In this document: in pieces, positions 16,339 to 25,774 of the stretch
How positions within the stretch are numbered: position 1 is the first letter of the stretch
Layout: each line of letters starts with the position of its first letter
Source of the DNA: an uncultured Polaribacter sp.
GTDB lineage: Bacteria; Bacteroidota; Bacteroidia; Flavobacteriales; Flavobacteriaceae
NCBI RefSeq assembly: GCF_947497695.1
Contig: NZ_CANMHM010000005.1
Coordinates: forward strand, 62,001 to 126,000
Reading direction: 5' to 3'
Length of the DNA: 64,000 nucleotides
Translations under genes and position numbers: made by a program
The notes under the pieces: model-generated
Database searches by the model: none
Seen by the model: the letters and a program-made list of their open reading frames with translations, nothing else
What the model was told of the DNA's origin: nothing

Positions 16339-16419
16339 TTCTTTGTTTTCAAATTGCGTGCAAAACTACTGATATTAAATTGATTAAAATTTAAAATGAG
16401 AGATATTTTTAATGAAATA

Positions 16420-16947
16420 TTATTCAATTGGTATAAGTGTTAAACTTGTCCATCTTCCTCTGGAGAAAGCAAAAGAATCATTTTCAGGAATTTTTAGGTT
16501 AGAATGTGAGTTAAATTGGACTTCTAAAACGGCATCTTTTTTTAATTTTACGTTTTTAACAGTAAAAATTGAAGGTTCATAATCTATTTCTGTTGCTGAA
16601 TTCTGAAAGACCTTTAAAAGACTATCATTTACAAAAATTTTGTAGAAAGATTCACCATCAGTTTCTTTTAAGGTAGTTAGATCTATGTCATAAAGACCAC
16701 TTTTTCCTTTAAAAACTGTATTTGCTGCAGAAAATAAATTCTTATAAATAACTGCGTTTATTGCCAATGCATTTTTCTTTTTATGTTTGTAAAATGGTGC
16801 AATTCCTTCTCTTTTTACAGGGTTAAAATCTGTAATTGCATTTAAAACTATTTTTTTGCTTTCGTTTCTTTTTTTTGTTTGGCAAGAAACGAATAGTAAT
16901 GTAATAATGAATAAAGAAAGTTGTATGGTTTTCATAATATTTTTCAT
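16420..16947 (-). CDS. Hypothetical lipoprotein
   Basis: 175 residues. A signal peptide ends in a clear lipobox, LLFVSC (Cys22), so it should be membrane-anchored in the envelope. The mature part looks beta-rich, with alternating hydrophobic stretches (SGLYDIDLTTLKETDGESFYK, broken near the middle; SIFTVKNVKLKKDAVLEVQF; RGRWTSLTLIPIE at the end) and could be a small carbohydrate-binding-like sandwich. I do not recognise a family. An internal ATG at codon 5 is an alternative start that would leave the lipobox intact. Confidence 0.6.
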   Translation of the reverse strand: MKNIMKTIQLSLFIITLLFVSCQTKKRNESKKIVLNAITDFNPVKREGIAPFYKHKKKNALAINAVIYKNLFSAANTVFKGKSGLYDIDLTTLKETDGESFYKIFVNDSLLKVFQNSATEIDYEPSIFTVKNVKLKKDAVLEVQFNSHSNLKIPENDSFAFSRGRWTSLTLIPIE

Positions 16948-17191
16948 TTAATACTTAAGTGATTTTAGTGCAAGTTATTATTTATTTATAATAATTTTGT
17001 GAAAATGTAGGAGAAATCTTAAAAAATAATAAGTCAAAAATAGACAACATTACATTGTTATATTTTGGAATAAATTCGTTTGAATAATCTGTAAAGAATT
17101 GATAAAGTAATCATGTTTGATAAGCTACAAAGGATGAATGCTTTTGTAAATTCATCTAACATTTAGTAATAAATTTTAGTTGTTATGATTT

Positions 17192-18100
17192 TTATAAACC
17201 AAGCTCTTTTCTTTCTTTAGTGTCTGTAACTCCGTTTTTGCTCCAATAAGCAGATTGTATGGTTTTAATTTTTGTTGCTTTTGTAGTTAGTTCTTTTCCT
17301 CTTTGTGTAAAAGTTTCTTCCCAAGATTCTATGGTGTAAGGAAATTCTTTGGTAAGTTGTATGGTTAATTTTCTTTTTAAAGTGGGATAAGAAACCGAAA
17401 AGTACATAAAACCATCTTTTTCAATTAAATTGATGGTGGCATTATAGGCTTTAATTTCTTGATGATTTAATCCTAAAAACTCAAAAGAAGGAATTACTTT
17501 ATAGTTTCCTGTTTTTATTGAAGCAGGATTTATTCTTAACAAGTTCCAAAAATCATTCTCTAAAACTTCTTTTTTAAGTGATAGATTTCTATCAGCATTG
17601 CTCTCAAAATAAGAGAAAAATTTAATTTTAAAATCTTCTCTATTATTTAATTGCATAAATGTATTTCCACACCATTCTTGAGCAGAAAAAGAAATTTTAA
17701 TTGCTTTTTTGTTGATGTCAATAGGAGAGAAGGTACTTGTCATTATAGCATAAGGATAAATTCCTGTAGTATATTTTTTAGTGCTATTCAACTTTAAAAT
17801 GGGTACATTTTTTTTATTCTGATAATCTGCTTTTACTTGTTTTTGAGGAAGAAAATCTTCGGTAACAAAAATGTTTACTGCAGTTCCATCATAAATTTGC
17901 CCATATCTAGCTTGCGTTAATTTATAAGAAGTTATTTCTGCTTTGCCAGCATACCAATAGTTATTAAAATTTTTATGTTTTTGTTGATTCTCAATTTTTG
18001 TAGTTATTGAATCATTCTTTTTTTCTGGTGATTTAGCAGTGCAAAAAATAAAAAGAAGACTTGTAATTAGTAAAGTATAGCTATTCATAAAACGTTTCAT
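17192..18100 (-). CDS. Conserved flavobacterial lipoprotein of unknown function
   Basis: 302 residues. The N-terminal hydrophobic segment ends at LLFIFC, a plausible but non-canonical lipobox, followed by a charged linker. The mature part has NYWYAGKAEITSYKLTQARYG early and ISFSAQEWCGNTFMQLN near 140-155. From memory, proteins of this type have been database-labelled as septum formation inhibitor Maf, but I see no Maf-type nucleotide pyrophosphatase motif and do not accept that name. A 244-base gap upstream of the 16420-16947 gene separates them, so no shared operon is evident. Confidence 0.6.
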   Translation of the reverse strand: MKRFMNSYTLLITSLLFIFCTAKSPEKKNDSITTKIENQQKHKNFNNYWYAGKAEITSYKLTQARYGQIYDGTAVNIFVTEDFLPQKQVKADYQNKKNVPILKLNSTKKYTTGIYPYAIMTSTFSPIDINKKAIKISFSAQEWCGNTFMQLNNREDFKIKFFSYFESNADRNLSLKKEVLENDFWNLLRINPASIKTGNYKVIPSFEFLGLNHQEIKAYNATINLIEKDGFMYFSVSYPTLKRKLTIQLTKEFPYTIESWEETFTQRGKELTTKATKIKTIQSAYWSKNGVTDTKERKELGL

Positions 18101-18133
18101 TTATAATAAATTAAAACACTAATTTACAATAAA

Positions 18134-18164
18134 AAAAGACCATCAGAAAAAATGATGGTCTTTT
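18134..18164 (-). terminator. Terminator of the beta-oxidation operon
   Basis: 12-bp stem AAAAGACCATCA / TGATGGTCTTTT with a 7-base loop, located about 100 bases past the acyl-CoA dehydrogenase stop. A repeat-like TTCGACTGCGCTCAA sequence lies between the stop and the hairpin (18232-18246). Confidence 0.75.
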
Positions 18165-18262
18165 AAACAAACAACTAATTCTTAAAACTTTGATTTTTAA
18201 GAAAATTTTAAATAATTTGTCTTTACAGACATTTCGACTGCGCTCAATAAGACATATTAATT

Positions 18263-20071
18263 TTAGAAGCAGTATTTATTTTCTGCTTTTACTTTTTCTG
18301 CAATTTCGTTACGTAAATCTACAATATCTGGGTAATTTGTATATTTAGTAAAACGTTTTAGACCCATTAACATCATGCGTTGTTCATCTCCTTCAGCAAA
18401 AGAAATAATACTTTCTTTTCCTTTTTCTTCAATTTTATCTACTGCATGATACAAGTATAATTTAGACATTGCAATTTGTACAGATTGTTCTTTTTCGCTG
18501 GTGCGTTTTACATTTTTTTCTGTTCTTAAAATGGCAGATTCTGCCATGTAAATCTCAATTAAAATATCTGCAGCAGAAATCAATAATTGTTGATGCTCTT
18601 CAATTTCTGGTCCATATTTTTGCAATGCTGCACCAGCAACCATTAAAAATGTTTTCTTCAATTTAGCAATCATTTCTTTTTCTTCAGCAAACAACTCTGA
18701 GTAATCTGGCGTATCAAAAGAAGGAATTCCCATTAAACTATTGGCAACTTCTGTGGCAGGTTCTAATAAATCTACATGACCTTTCATCGCTTTTTTAATC
18801 AACATACCCACAGAAAGCATTCTGTTTATTTCGTTTGTACCTTCGTAAATTCTAGCAATTCTAGCATCTCTCCATGCAGATTCCATAGGTGTTTCTTCAG
18901 AAAAACCCATTCCACCAAAAATTTGAATTCCTTCATCTGCACAGTTTTGTACATCTTCAGAAACGGCAACTTTTAAAATAGAACATTCTATTGCATATTC
19001 TTCTACACCTTTTAATTCTGCTTCTTGATGCGTGTTACCAGCTGCTACTCTTAAATTAATTCTATCTTCTATATCTTTTGATGCTCTATAAGTTGCAGAT
19101 TCGCCAACATAAGCATCTGTTGCCATTTCTGCTAATTTTACTTTAATAGCGCCAAAATTTGAAATAGGCGTTTTAAATTGCTTACGTTCTGTTGCGTATT
19201 TTACAGCAGTTGTTATAATTCTTCTTTGAGAATCTAAACAAGCCGCAGCTAATTTAATTCGTCCAACATTTAATGCATTCATAGCAATTTTAAAACCTTC
19301 TCCTCTGCCTGCTAACATATTTTCTACGGGCACAACTGTATCATTAAAAAATACTTGTCTTGTAGAAGATGCTCTAATTCCTAATTTATGTTCTTCTTCA
19401 CCTAAGGTTATACCATTGGGTTTATCTTTATCAAATTCAATAATAAAACCAGTAATGTTTTTATCGTTTTCAATACGAGCAAAAACAATCATTAATCGAC
19501 AAAATCCTGCGTTAGAAATCCACATTTTTTGTCCGTTGATTTTGTATGATTTTCCATCTGCAGAAAGTTCTGCAGTAGTTTTCCCTGAATTTGCATCAGA
19601 ACCAGCTCCAGGTTCTGTTAAACAATAAGCACCAAACCATTCTCCAGTTGCTAATTTTGGAACGTATTTTTGTTTTTGTTCTTCTGTTCCATACAAAGTA
19701 ATTGGCATAGTTCCAATACCCGTATGTGCACCAAATGCAGTACTAAAAGAACCTGTTCCAGAGGAAATATAATCGCATGTTAATACAGTTGAAACAAAGC
19801 CCATACCTAAACCACCATAAGCATCAGGAACAGCAACTCCTAAAAAACCTAATTCACCAGCTTTACGCATTACTTCTTCAGTTAAAGCATAATCTTTTGC
19901 TTCAAATCTGTTTTTATGCGGAATGATTTCACGATCATTAAATTCCATTACAGCTTCCTTCATCATTTGTTGCTCTTCAGAAAAATCTTCTGGAGTAAAA
20001 ACGTCTTCGCAATTTGTTTCTTTTACAAGGAATTGACCACCTCTTAGAAGATTTTTTTTTGATGTTTCCAT
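18263..20071 (-). CDS. Acyl-CoA dehydrogenase (long, about 600-residue type)
   Basis: 602 residues. The standard acyl-CoA dehydrogenase core (about 30-420) is visible: LGFLGVAVPDAYGGLGMG near 72-89, the flavin segment YCLTEPGAGSDANSG near 148-162, WISNAGFCRLMIVFAR near 183-198, and DARIARIYEGTNEINRML near 395-412, where the glutamate of YEGT is at the catalytic-base position. A C-terminal helical extension of about 170 residues is like that of very-long-chain dehydrogenases. It makes trans-2-enoyl-CoA, the FadB substrate, and is the last gene of the MarR-controlled operon. Confidence 0.93.
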   Translation of the reverse strand: METSKKNLLRGGQFLVKETNCEDVFTPEDFSEEQQMMKEAVMEFNDREIIPHKNRFEAKDYALTEEVMRKAGELGFLGVAVPDAYGGLGMGFVSTVLTCDYISSGTGSFSTAFGAHTGIGTMPITLYGTEEQKQKYVPKLATGEWFGAYCLTEPGAGSDANSGKTTAELSADGKSYKINGQKMWISNAGFCRLMIVFARIENDKNITGFIIEFDKDKPNGITLGEEEHKLGIRASSTRQVFFNDTVVPVENMLAGRGEGFKIAMNALNVGRIKLAAACLDSQRRIITTAVKYATERKQFKTPISNFGAIKVKLAEMATDAYVGESATYRASKDIEDRINLRVAAGNTHQEAELKGVEEYAIECSILKVAVSEDVQNCADEGIQIFGGMGFSEETPMESAWRDARIARIYEGTNEINRMLSVGMLIKKAMKGHVDLLEPATEVANSLMGIPSFDTPDYSELFAEEKEMIAKLKKTFLMVAGAALQKYGPEIEEHQQLLISAADILIEIYMAESAILRTEKNVKRTSEKEQSVQIAMSKLYLYHAVDKIEEKGKESIISFAEGDEQRMMLMGLKRFTKYTNYPDIVDLRNEIAEKVKAENKYCF

Positions 20072-20090
20072 TTTTTTTTGATTTAGATTA

Positions 20091-20116
20091 TAGAAGAAAG
20101 AAAATAGAGAAAAGAC
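20091..20116. repeat. Left inverted repeat flanking the four-helix-bundle gene
   Basis: A purine-rich segment containing GAAAGAAAATAGA and ending GAAAAGAC just at the stop of the four-helix-bundle gene. Its core recurs in reverse orientation at 20484-20516. Confidence 0.55.
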
Positions 20117-20479
20117 TTAATTTAGTCCGTTTTTAAACCCCATTGTCATTCTCTGGAATTCTTCTATTTTATCTTCAAGTTTTTTTAATGTTTCGTTATT
20201 TAAATATTGTCTATGTTTTGCTACTAATAGTTGTGTTCCTAATTCAAAGGAAGAACCTAATGAAATATCTAAAAAATGACTAAAAGATTTATTTGTTCTT
20301 GCTGAACCTTCTGCTATATTGCTTGGCATTGATATAGAGCATCTACTCATTTGAGAACTTAAATCAAATTTTTCATGCTTTGGGAAATTTAGTAAGATGT
20401 CAGAAATATCATTTGTAATTTCCAACCCAAGTTTCCAAATTTTTAAATTTTTATAATTATGTCTCTGTTTAGCACACAT
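20117..20479 (-). CDS. Four helix bundle protein (S23/IVS-type)
   Basis: 120 residues, helical. It has the family pattern: HNYKNLKIWKLGLEITNDI at the start, LSSQMSRCSISMPSNIAEGSAR in the middle (about 41-62; the RxxxSIxxNIAEGxxR signature) and FSHFLDISLGSSFELGTQL after it. The family was first seen in intervening sequences of 23S rRNA and is common and scattered in Bacteroidota; its role is unknown. It sits between the thiolase and acyl-CoA dehydrogenase genes and is flanked by short inverted repeats, which suggests a mobile cassette dropped into the operon. Confidence 0.88.
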   Translation of the reverse strand: MCAKQRHNYKNLKIWKLGLEITNDISDILLNFPKHEKFDLSSQMSRCSISMPSNIAEGSARTNKSFSHFLDISLGSSFELGTQLLVAKHRQYLNNETLKKLEDKIEEFQRMTMGFKNGLN

Positions 20480-20483
20480 TTTG

Positions 20484-20516
20484 GTCTATTTTCTCTTTTC
20501 TATTTTCTTTCATCTT
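20484..20516. repeat. Right inverted repeat flanking the four-helix-bundle gene
   Basis: Contains CTATTTTCTTTC, the reverse complement of the core GAAAGAAAATAG at the left flank, plus a second CTATTTTCTC unit. It lies between the four-helix-bundle start and the thiolase stop. Confidence 0.55.
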
Positions 20517-20518
20517 TT

Positions 20519-21709
20519 TTATGAAAGAAACTCAAAAACCCCAGCAGCACCTTGTCCTGTTCCTACACACATAGTTACCATTCCGTATTTGTTTTTCATG
20601 TTACGCTTACGCATTTCATCAAACAATTGCACAGATAATTTTGCGCCAGTACAACCCAAAGGATGCCCTAATGCAATTGCACCTCCATTAACATTTACAA
20701 TTTCTTGATTCAAATCTAACTCACGCATAACTGCTAAAGATTGAGAAGCAAACGCTTCATTCAATTCAATTAAATCGATATCGTTTTGTTGTAAACCTGC
20801 TTGTTTTAAAACTTTAGGAATTGCAGCCACAGGGCCAATTCCCATAATTCTGGGCTCTACACCAGCAGCAGCATAATTTACCACTCTTGCAATTGGTTCA
20901 ATATTTAATTCTCTTACCATTTCTTCACTCATAACCATTACAAAAGCTGCACCATCACTCATTTGAGAAGAATTTCCAGCAGTTACACTTCCACCAGCAG
21001 CAAATACAGATCGAAGTTTTGCTAATACTTCTTTTGATGTTCCTGCTCTTGGACCTTCGTCTTTAGTAACTGTATATTTTTTGGTTTCTTTCTTTCCGTT
21101 TGCATTTAAAAAAGTTTGTTCAACTTCAATAGGCACTATTTGGTCTTGAAAACGATTTTCTGCTTGTGCTTTTAAAGCTTTCATATGAGAGTTATATGCA
21201 AATTCATCTTGGTCTTCTCTAGAAACTTTAAATTGGTTAGCAACTGCTTCTGCAGTATTTCCCATTCCCCAATAATAATCTGCATGTCCATCTTTAATGG
21301 TATCGTAATTTAGCTCTGGTTTAAAACCTGTCATTGGTACAGAGCTCATGCTTTCTGCACCACCTGCAATAATACAGTCTGCCATTCCTGCACTAATTTT
21401 TGCAGCAGCCATTGCAATGGTTTCTAGTCCTGATGAACAAAAACGGTTTACAGTAACTCCAGGAACATCTACAGAATTTAAACCGATTAAAGAAATAAAA
21501 CGTGCCATGTTTAATCCTTGAGAACCTTCTGGCATTGCATTACCAACAATTACATCATCTATACGTTTTACGTCTAAATTTGGCAGTTCTTTCATCATAT
21601 GCTGAATTGTTTCTGCCCCTAATTCGTCTGCACGTTTAAAGCGAAAAACACCTTTTGGAGCTTTTGCTACTGCAGTTCTGTATGCTTTTACTATGTATGC
21701 TGTTTTCAT
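20519..21709 (-). CDS. Acetyl-CoA C-acyltransferase (3-ketoacyl-CoA thiolase)
   Basis: 396 residues, standard thiolase. The acyl-accepting Cys91 is in [10 protein letters not shown], the histidine in [16 protein letters not shown] near 345-360 and the second cysteine in [11 protein letters not shown] near 377-387. It cleaves 3-ketoacyl-CoA to acetyl-CoA and shortened acyl-CoA in the last step of beta-oxidation. It is 79 bases downstream of the fused hydratase/dehydrogenase gene, in the order expected of a FadBA-type operon. A biosynthetic acetoacetyl-CoA thiolase is less likely in this context. Confidence 0.94.
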   Translation of the reverse strand: MKTAYIVKAYRTAVAKAPKGVFRFKRADELGAETIQHMMKELPNLDVKRIDDVIVGNAMPEGSQGLNMARFISLIGLNSVDVPGVTVNRFCSSGLETIAMAAAKISAGMADCIIAGGAESMSSVPMTGFKPELNYDTIKDGHADYYWGMGNTAEAVANQFKVSREDQDEFAYNSHMKALKAQAENRFQDQIVPIEVEQTFLNANGKKETKKYTVTKDEGPRAGTSKEVLAKLRSVFAAGGSVTAGNSSQMSDGAAFVMVMSEEMVRELNIEPIARVVNYAAAGVEPRIMGIGPVAAIPKVLKQAGLQQNDIDLIELNEAFASQSLAVMRELDLNQEIVNVNGGAIALGHPLGCTGAKLSVQLFDEMRKRNMKNKYGMVTMCVGTGQGAAGVFEFLS

Positions 21710-21788
21710 TTTTTTTTGTGATTTTTAGATTATTTGATTTTTAGATGTTTAGACTTCTAACAATCGAGAAATCTAGTAGTCTAATAAT

Positions 21789-24191
21789 CTAATTTCTTAG
21801 TGGTTTCCCAGTCTTTAACATCGCTTGAATTCTCTCTAACGTTTTACGTTCTGTACAAAGTGATAAAAATGCTTCTCTTTCTAGATCTAATAAATATTGT
21901 TCTGTAACCAGTGTTGGTTCAGATAAATCTCCACCAGCCATTACATATGCCAGTTTGTTGGCTATTTTCATATCATGGGCACTTATATATTTAGAATGTT
22001 CCATAGCATCTGTACCTACTAAAAACATACCTAAAGCTTGTTTACCTAAAACTCGTACATCTTTTCTAGTAACAGGTTGTGTGTAACCACTTTCTGCCAT
22101 TAATTTTGCATGTGCTTTTGCAGTAGCAATTTGTCTGTCTTTATTTACTACAATAACATCTTTTCCTTTTTGAAGCAAGCCTAAATCAAACGCTTCATAA
22201 GCAGAAGTAGAAACTTTTGCCATACCAATTGTTAAGAAATTTTCTTGTAAAATGTTTAATTCTACGTCTCCTTTTTGAAAAGAATCTGATGCTCTTAAAG
22301 CCATTTCTTTAGAGCCACCACCACCAGGAATTACTCCAACTCCAAATTCTACTAATCCCATATAGGTTTCTGCAGCAGCAACTACTTTGTCTGCGTGTAA
22401 AGAAATTTCGCAACCACCACCTAAAGCCATTCCATGAGGTGCAGATATTGTTGGAATGGATGAATAACGCATACGCATCATAGTATCTTGGAAATATTTA
22501 ATGGCGTAATTTAATTCGTCATATTCTTGCTCTACAGCCATCATAAAAATCATACCAATATTGGCACCCACAGAGAAATTTGCAGCTTGATTACCAACCA
22601 CCAAACCTTGAAAATCTTTTTCTGCCAAATCAATTCCTTTATTTATTCCTGCTAAAACATCACCACCAATTGTGTTCATTTTAGATTGGAACTCTACGTT
22701 TAAAATCCCATCTCCAATATCTTCTATAACAACACCAGAATTTTTAAAAACTTCGTTAGATTTTCTAATATTATCTAAAATAATAAATCCATCTTGACCC
22801 GGTTTTTTAGTTTGAGATTTAGAAGGAATATCATAATAAAAAGTTGCGCCTTCTTTTACAGAATAGAAAGACGTAGAACCTGCAGCTAACATTTCTGTTA
22901 CCCAAGTTGCAGGTTCATTTCCTTCAGCTTTTAGAAGCTCAATACCTTTTTCTAATCCAACTGCGTCCCAAATTTCGAAAGGACCATTTTCCCAACCAAA
23001 ACCAGCTTTCATTGCATCATCAATCTTATATAATTCATCAGAAATTTCTGGAATTCTATTCTGAACATAAGCAAACATTGCCCCAAAGTTTTTTCTATAA
23101 AATTCTCCGGCTTTGTCTTTTCCACCAACTAAAATTTTAAATCTATCAATTGGTTTGTCTATTGTTTTTGTTAATTCTAAAGTTGCAAATTTTGCTCTTT
23201 TTTTAGATCGATATTCTAAAGTATCTAAATCTAAAGTTAAGATTTCTTTTTTGCCATCAATTACAGATTTTTTGTAAAAACCTTGTCCAGTTTTACTTCC
23301 TAGCCATTTATTTTCCATCATTTTGTTGATGAAATCTGGAAGTTTAAATAAATCATGCGCTTCATCATCAGGACAATTGTCACAAATACCATTAGCAACG
23401 TGTACCAAAGTATCTAAACCAACCACATCAACCGTTCTAAAAGTGGCAGATTTTGGGCGACCAATAACTGGGCCAGTCAATTTATCTACTTCCTCTACAG
23501 TTAAACCCAATTCTTTTACTTGATGAAACAACGATTGGATTCCGAAAATTCCGATTCTGTTACCAATAAATGCAGGAGTATCTTTTGCTAAAACCGAAGT
23601 TTTTCCTAAGAACTTTTCCCCATACATCATTAAGAAATCTGTAATTGCTGGTTTACAATCTGGTCCAGGAACTACTTCAAACAATTTTAAATATCTTGGA
23701 GGATTAAAAAAGTGTGTAACAGCAAAGTGTTGTCTAAAATCTTCACTTCTGCCTTCATTCATAAATTTGATAGGAATTCCAGAAGTATTAGAAGAAATAA
23801 TAGTTCCAGGAGTTCTATGTTTTTCTAGTTTTTCGAAAACTATTTTCTTAATGTCTAGTCTTTCAACTACAACTTCCATAATCCAATCTGCCTCTGCAAC
23901 TTTGGCAATATCATCTTCTAAATTACCAGTAGTAATTCTGTTGGCAAATTTTTGATTGTAAATAGGAGATGGTTTCGATTTTAAAGAAGCCTTTAAAGCA
24001 TCATTTACCAATCTATTTCTAACAACTTTATCTTCTAATGTTAGTCCTTTTGCTTTTTCTTTATCGGTTAATTCTCTTGGAACAATATCCAATAACAGCA
24101 CTTCTACACCAATGTTTGCAAAATGGCATGAAATACCACTTCCCATTATACCTGAGCCAATTATCGCTACTTTTTTAATTCTTCTAGTCAT
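21789..24191 (-). CDS. 3-hydroxyacyl-CoA dehydrogenase / enoyl-CoA hydratase fusion (FadB-like)
   Basis: 800 residues from the chosen start. I start at 24191 (MTRRIKKVAIIGSG) rather than at an in-frame ATG 60 bases upstream, because the longer form would overlap the marR gene by 47 bases and add a non-homologous leader. The NAD-binding GSGIMGSGISCHFAN comes first (about 9-24), the dehydrogenase C-terminal domain follows (about 200-450) and the crotonase domain is at the C-terminus (about 500-720, HGMALGGGCEISLHAD near 610-625). This order is opposite to E. coli FadB, where the hydratase leads. It does the two middle steps of beta-oxidation. Confidence 0.92.
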   Translation of the reverse strand: MTRRIKKVAIIGSGIMGSGISCHFANIGVEVLLLDIVPRELTDKEKAKGLTLEDKVVRNRLVNDALKASLKSKPSPIYNQKFANRITTGNLEDDIAKVAEADWIMEVVVERLDIKKIVFEKLEKHRTPGTIISSNTSGIPIKFMNEGRSEDFRQHFAVTHFFNPPRYLKLFEVVPGPDCKPAITDFLMMYGEKFLGKTSVLAKDTPAFIGNRIGIFGIQSLFHQVKELGLTVEEVDKLTGPVIGRPKSATFRTVDVVGLDTLVHVANGICDNCPDDEAHDLFKLPDFINKMMENKWLGSKTGQGFYKKSVIDGKKEILTLDLDTLEYRSKKRAKFATLELTKTIDKPIDRFKILVGGKDKAGEFYRKNFGAMFAYVQNRIPEISDELYKIDDAMKAGFGWENGPFEIWDAVGLEKGIELLKAEGNEPATWVTEMLAAGSTSFYSVKEGATFYYDIPSKSQTKKPGQDGFIILDNIRKSNEVFKNSGVVIEDIGDGILNVEFQSKMNTIGGDVLAGINKGIDLAEKDFQGLVVGNQAANFSVGANIGMIFMMAVEQEYDELNYAIKYFQDTMMRMRYSSIPTISAPHGMALGGGCEISLHADKVVAAAETYMGLVEFGVGVIPGGGGSKEMALRASDSFQKGDVELNILQENFLTIGMAKVSTSAYEAFDLGLLQKGKDVIVVNKDRQIATAKAHAKLMAESGYTQPVTRKDVRVLGKQALGMFLVGTDAMEHSKYISAHDMKIANKLAYVMAGGDLSEPTLVTEQYLLDLEREAFLSLCTERKTLERIQAMLKTGKPLRN

Positions 24192-24204
24192 TAGTTCATT
24201 TGTT

Positions 24205-24663
24205 TTAAACGGCTTTATTACTAATTTCTTTATAGATTTCTCTATCGGCAATTAATTTATTTATGGTTTCTGTTACTTTAAAAAAACCTTCTAGTTCTTT
24301 TGGTGTAACGTGTTCTCTAATTTTTTCGTTAAATTTAATTACGTATTCCTTAGATATTTTACGCATTTCTTTACCATAATCAGTAAGTTTAATAATTACA
24401 CTTCTACCATCTTCTGGGTTTTTTTCTCTAGAAATAGCACCTTTATCTTCCATGCTTTTTAGAATTCTAGAAAGACTTGTTGGTTCCATTCCCATTAAAG
24501 GACCTAAAGCTGTAGAGGGTGTTCCTTTTTCTTTATCAATATTTAATAAAACAAAAGCGGTTGACATTGTGCTGTCATGCATTGCTGCTTGCTCATTATA
24601 CACTTTTGCAACGGCTTGCCAAGTAGCTCTGAGCTCATGATCTATTGATTTTAATTTTTCCAT
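24205..24663 (-). CDS. MarR family regulator of the fatty-acid operon
   Basis: 152 residues from the ATG at 24663 (MEKLKSIDHELRATWQ). A further in-frame ATG 60 bases upstream is rejected because that stretch holds the promoter and operators. The winged-helix region has PSTALGPLMGMEPTSLSRILKSMEDKG (two parts, about 57-83) with the wing in REKNPEDGRSVIIKLTDYGKE. It is first in the operon, 13 bases from the fadB-like start, so it probably represses itself and beta-oxidation and responds to an acyl-CoA, as FadR-like MarR proteins do; the ligand is inference. Confidence 0.9.
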   Translation of the reverse strand: MEKLKSIDHELRATWQAVAKVYNEQAAMHDSTMSTAFVLLNIDKEKGTPSTALGPLMGMEPTSLSRILKSMEDKGAISREKNPEDGRSVIIKLTDYGKEMRKISKEYVIKFNEKIREHVTPKELEGFFKVTETINKLIADREIYKEISNKAV

Positions 24664-24668
24664 GTTGT

Positions 24669-24676
24669 CAAATATA
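24669..24676 (-). promoter_or_regulatory. marR -7 box; possible leaderless start
   Basis: TATATTTG on the minus strand fits TAnnTTTG exactly. Only five bases separate it from the ATG at 24663, so transcription would begin at or very near the start codon. Confidence 0.6.
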
Positions 24677-24687
24677 TAAAAATATAT

Positions 24688-24733
24688 TATGCATGCATAG
24701 TAAATCATAAGAAAGTTATGCATGCATAGTAAA
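24688..24733. promoter_or_regulatory. Two direct copies of a palindromic operator (likely MarR sites)
   Basis: TATGCATGCATAGTAAA occurs at 24688-24704 and again, identical, at 24717-24733. Each contains the 12-bp palindrome TATGCATGCATA. The copies are 29 bases apart, close to three helical turns, and the near one covers the -33 region of marR. Confidence 0.75.
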
Positions 24734-24794
24734 TTTTAACAGAAAATTTGATATTAGGTTGATGGCATACAAACACTAATAAATAGAAAATATG

Positions 24795-24802
24795 TAAGTT
24801 TG
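24795..24802 (+). promoter_or_regulatory. -7 box of the ABC exporter operon
   Basis: TAAGTTTG matches TAnnTTTG, 38 bases before the ATG at 24841. No correctly spaced TTG is seen. Confidence 0.45.
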
Positions 24803-24840
24803 TATCCACTTGAAACTTTCAAGAAAACCAACAAAATTCG

Positions 24841-25773
24841 ATGAGTAATTTATTAGAAATCAACAATGTTGTAAAAAAATATGGCGATTTTACGGCATTA
24901 AATAATGTTTCATTACACATACCAAAAGGAAGTGTTTTTGGCTTATTAGGACCCAATGGAGCAGGAAAAACTTCATTAATCAGAATTATTAATCAAATTA
25001 CAATGCCAGATGCTGGATCTATTATTTTAGATGGAGAAGTTTTAGCACCAAAACATATAGCACAAATTGGTTATTTGCCTGAAGAACGTGGTTTGTATAA
25101 GTCGATGAAAGTTGGGGAACAAGCATTGTATTTAGCTCAGTTAAAAGGGTTGACTAAGTCAGAAGCAAAAACACGCTTAAAATATTGGTTTGATAAATTT
25201 GATATTTCTGCTTGGTGGAATAAGAAAATTGAAGAACTATCTAAAGGAATGGCACAAAAAGTACAGTTTATTGTTACGGTAATGCACAATCCTAAATTAT
25301 TAATTTTTGATGAGCCTTTTTCTGGTTTTGATCCTATAAATGCTCAATTAATTGCCAAAGAAATTTTACAATTAAGAGATGAAGGTGCAACAATTATCTT
25401 CTCAACTCACAGAATGGAATCTGTAGAAGAAATGTGTGATGAAATTGCTTTGATTGATAAAGCTAACAAAATTTTAGATGGTAAATTAGCTGATATTAAA
25501 CGTAAGTTTAGAACGTTTACCTATCAAGTTGGTTTGCTTACCAATCATCCTACAGAGGTTGAAGAAAAATTAAAAGAAAGATTTGAAGTTTTTCCATCAA
25601 AATTTAAATTATTGAATAATTGTTTAACTTTAAACGTAAAATTAACACAAGGAAATTCTGCTAACGATTTGTTATCATTTTTAACAAGTAGGGGAGAAGT
25701 GCAGCATTTTGTGGAATTGATACCAAGTGCAAACGATATTTTTATTCAGGAAGTAAAAAAGAATAGTTACTAA
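24841..25773 (+). CDS. ABC transporter ATP-binding protein (NatA-like)
   Basis: 310 residues. Walker A GPNGAGKT at 37-44, signature ELSKGMAQK near 140, Walker B LLIFDEPFSGFDP near 157-169 and the switch histidine in IIFSTHRM. The C-terminal 80 or so residues after the ATPase core fit the DUF4162-type extension of Na+ (NatA) and drug exporters. The gene is one base from the permease gene, forming a two-component ABC-2 exporter in the inner membrane. The substrate (Na+, drug or other) is not evident from sequence. Confidence 0.9.
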   Translation: MSNLLEINNVVKKYGDFTALNNVSLHIPKGSVFGLLGPNGAGKTSLIRIINQITMPDAGSIILDGEVLAPKHIAQIGYLPEERGLYKSMKVGEQALYLAQLKGLTKSEAKTRLKYWFDKFDISAWWNKKIEELSKGMAQKVQFIVTVMHNPKLLIFDEPFSGFDPINAQLIAKEILQLRDEGATIIFSTHRMESVEEMCDEIALIDKANKILDGKLADIKRKFRTFTYQVGLLTNHPTEVEEKLKERFEVFPSKFKLLNNCLTLNVKLTQGNSANDLLSFLTSRGEVQHFVELIPSANDIFIQEVKKNSY

Positions 25774-25774
25774 A

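Noticed and set aside
17192-18100. Septum formation inhibitor Maf
   Set aside because: No Maf signature or nucleotide-binding motif; the protein carries an export signal.
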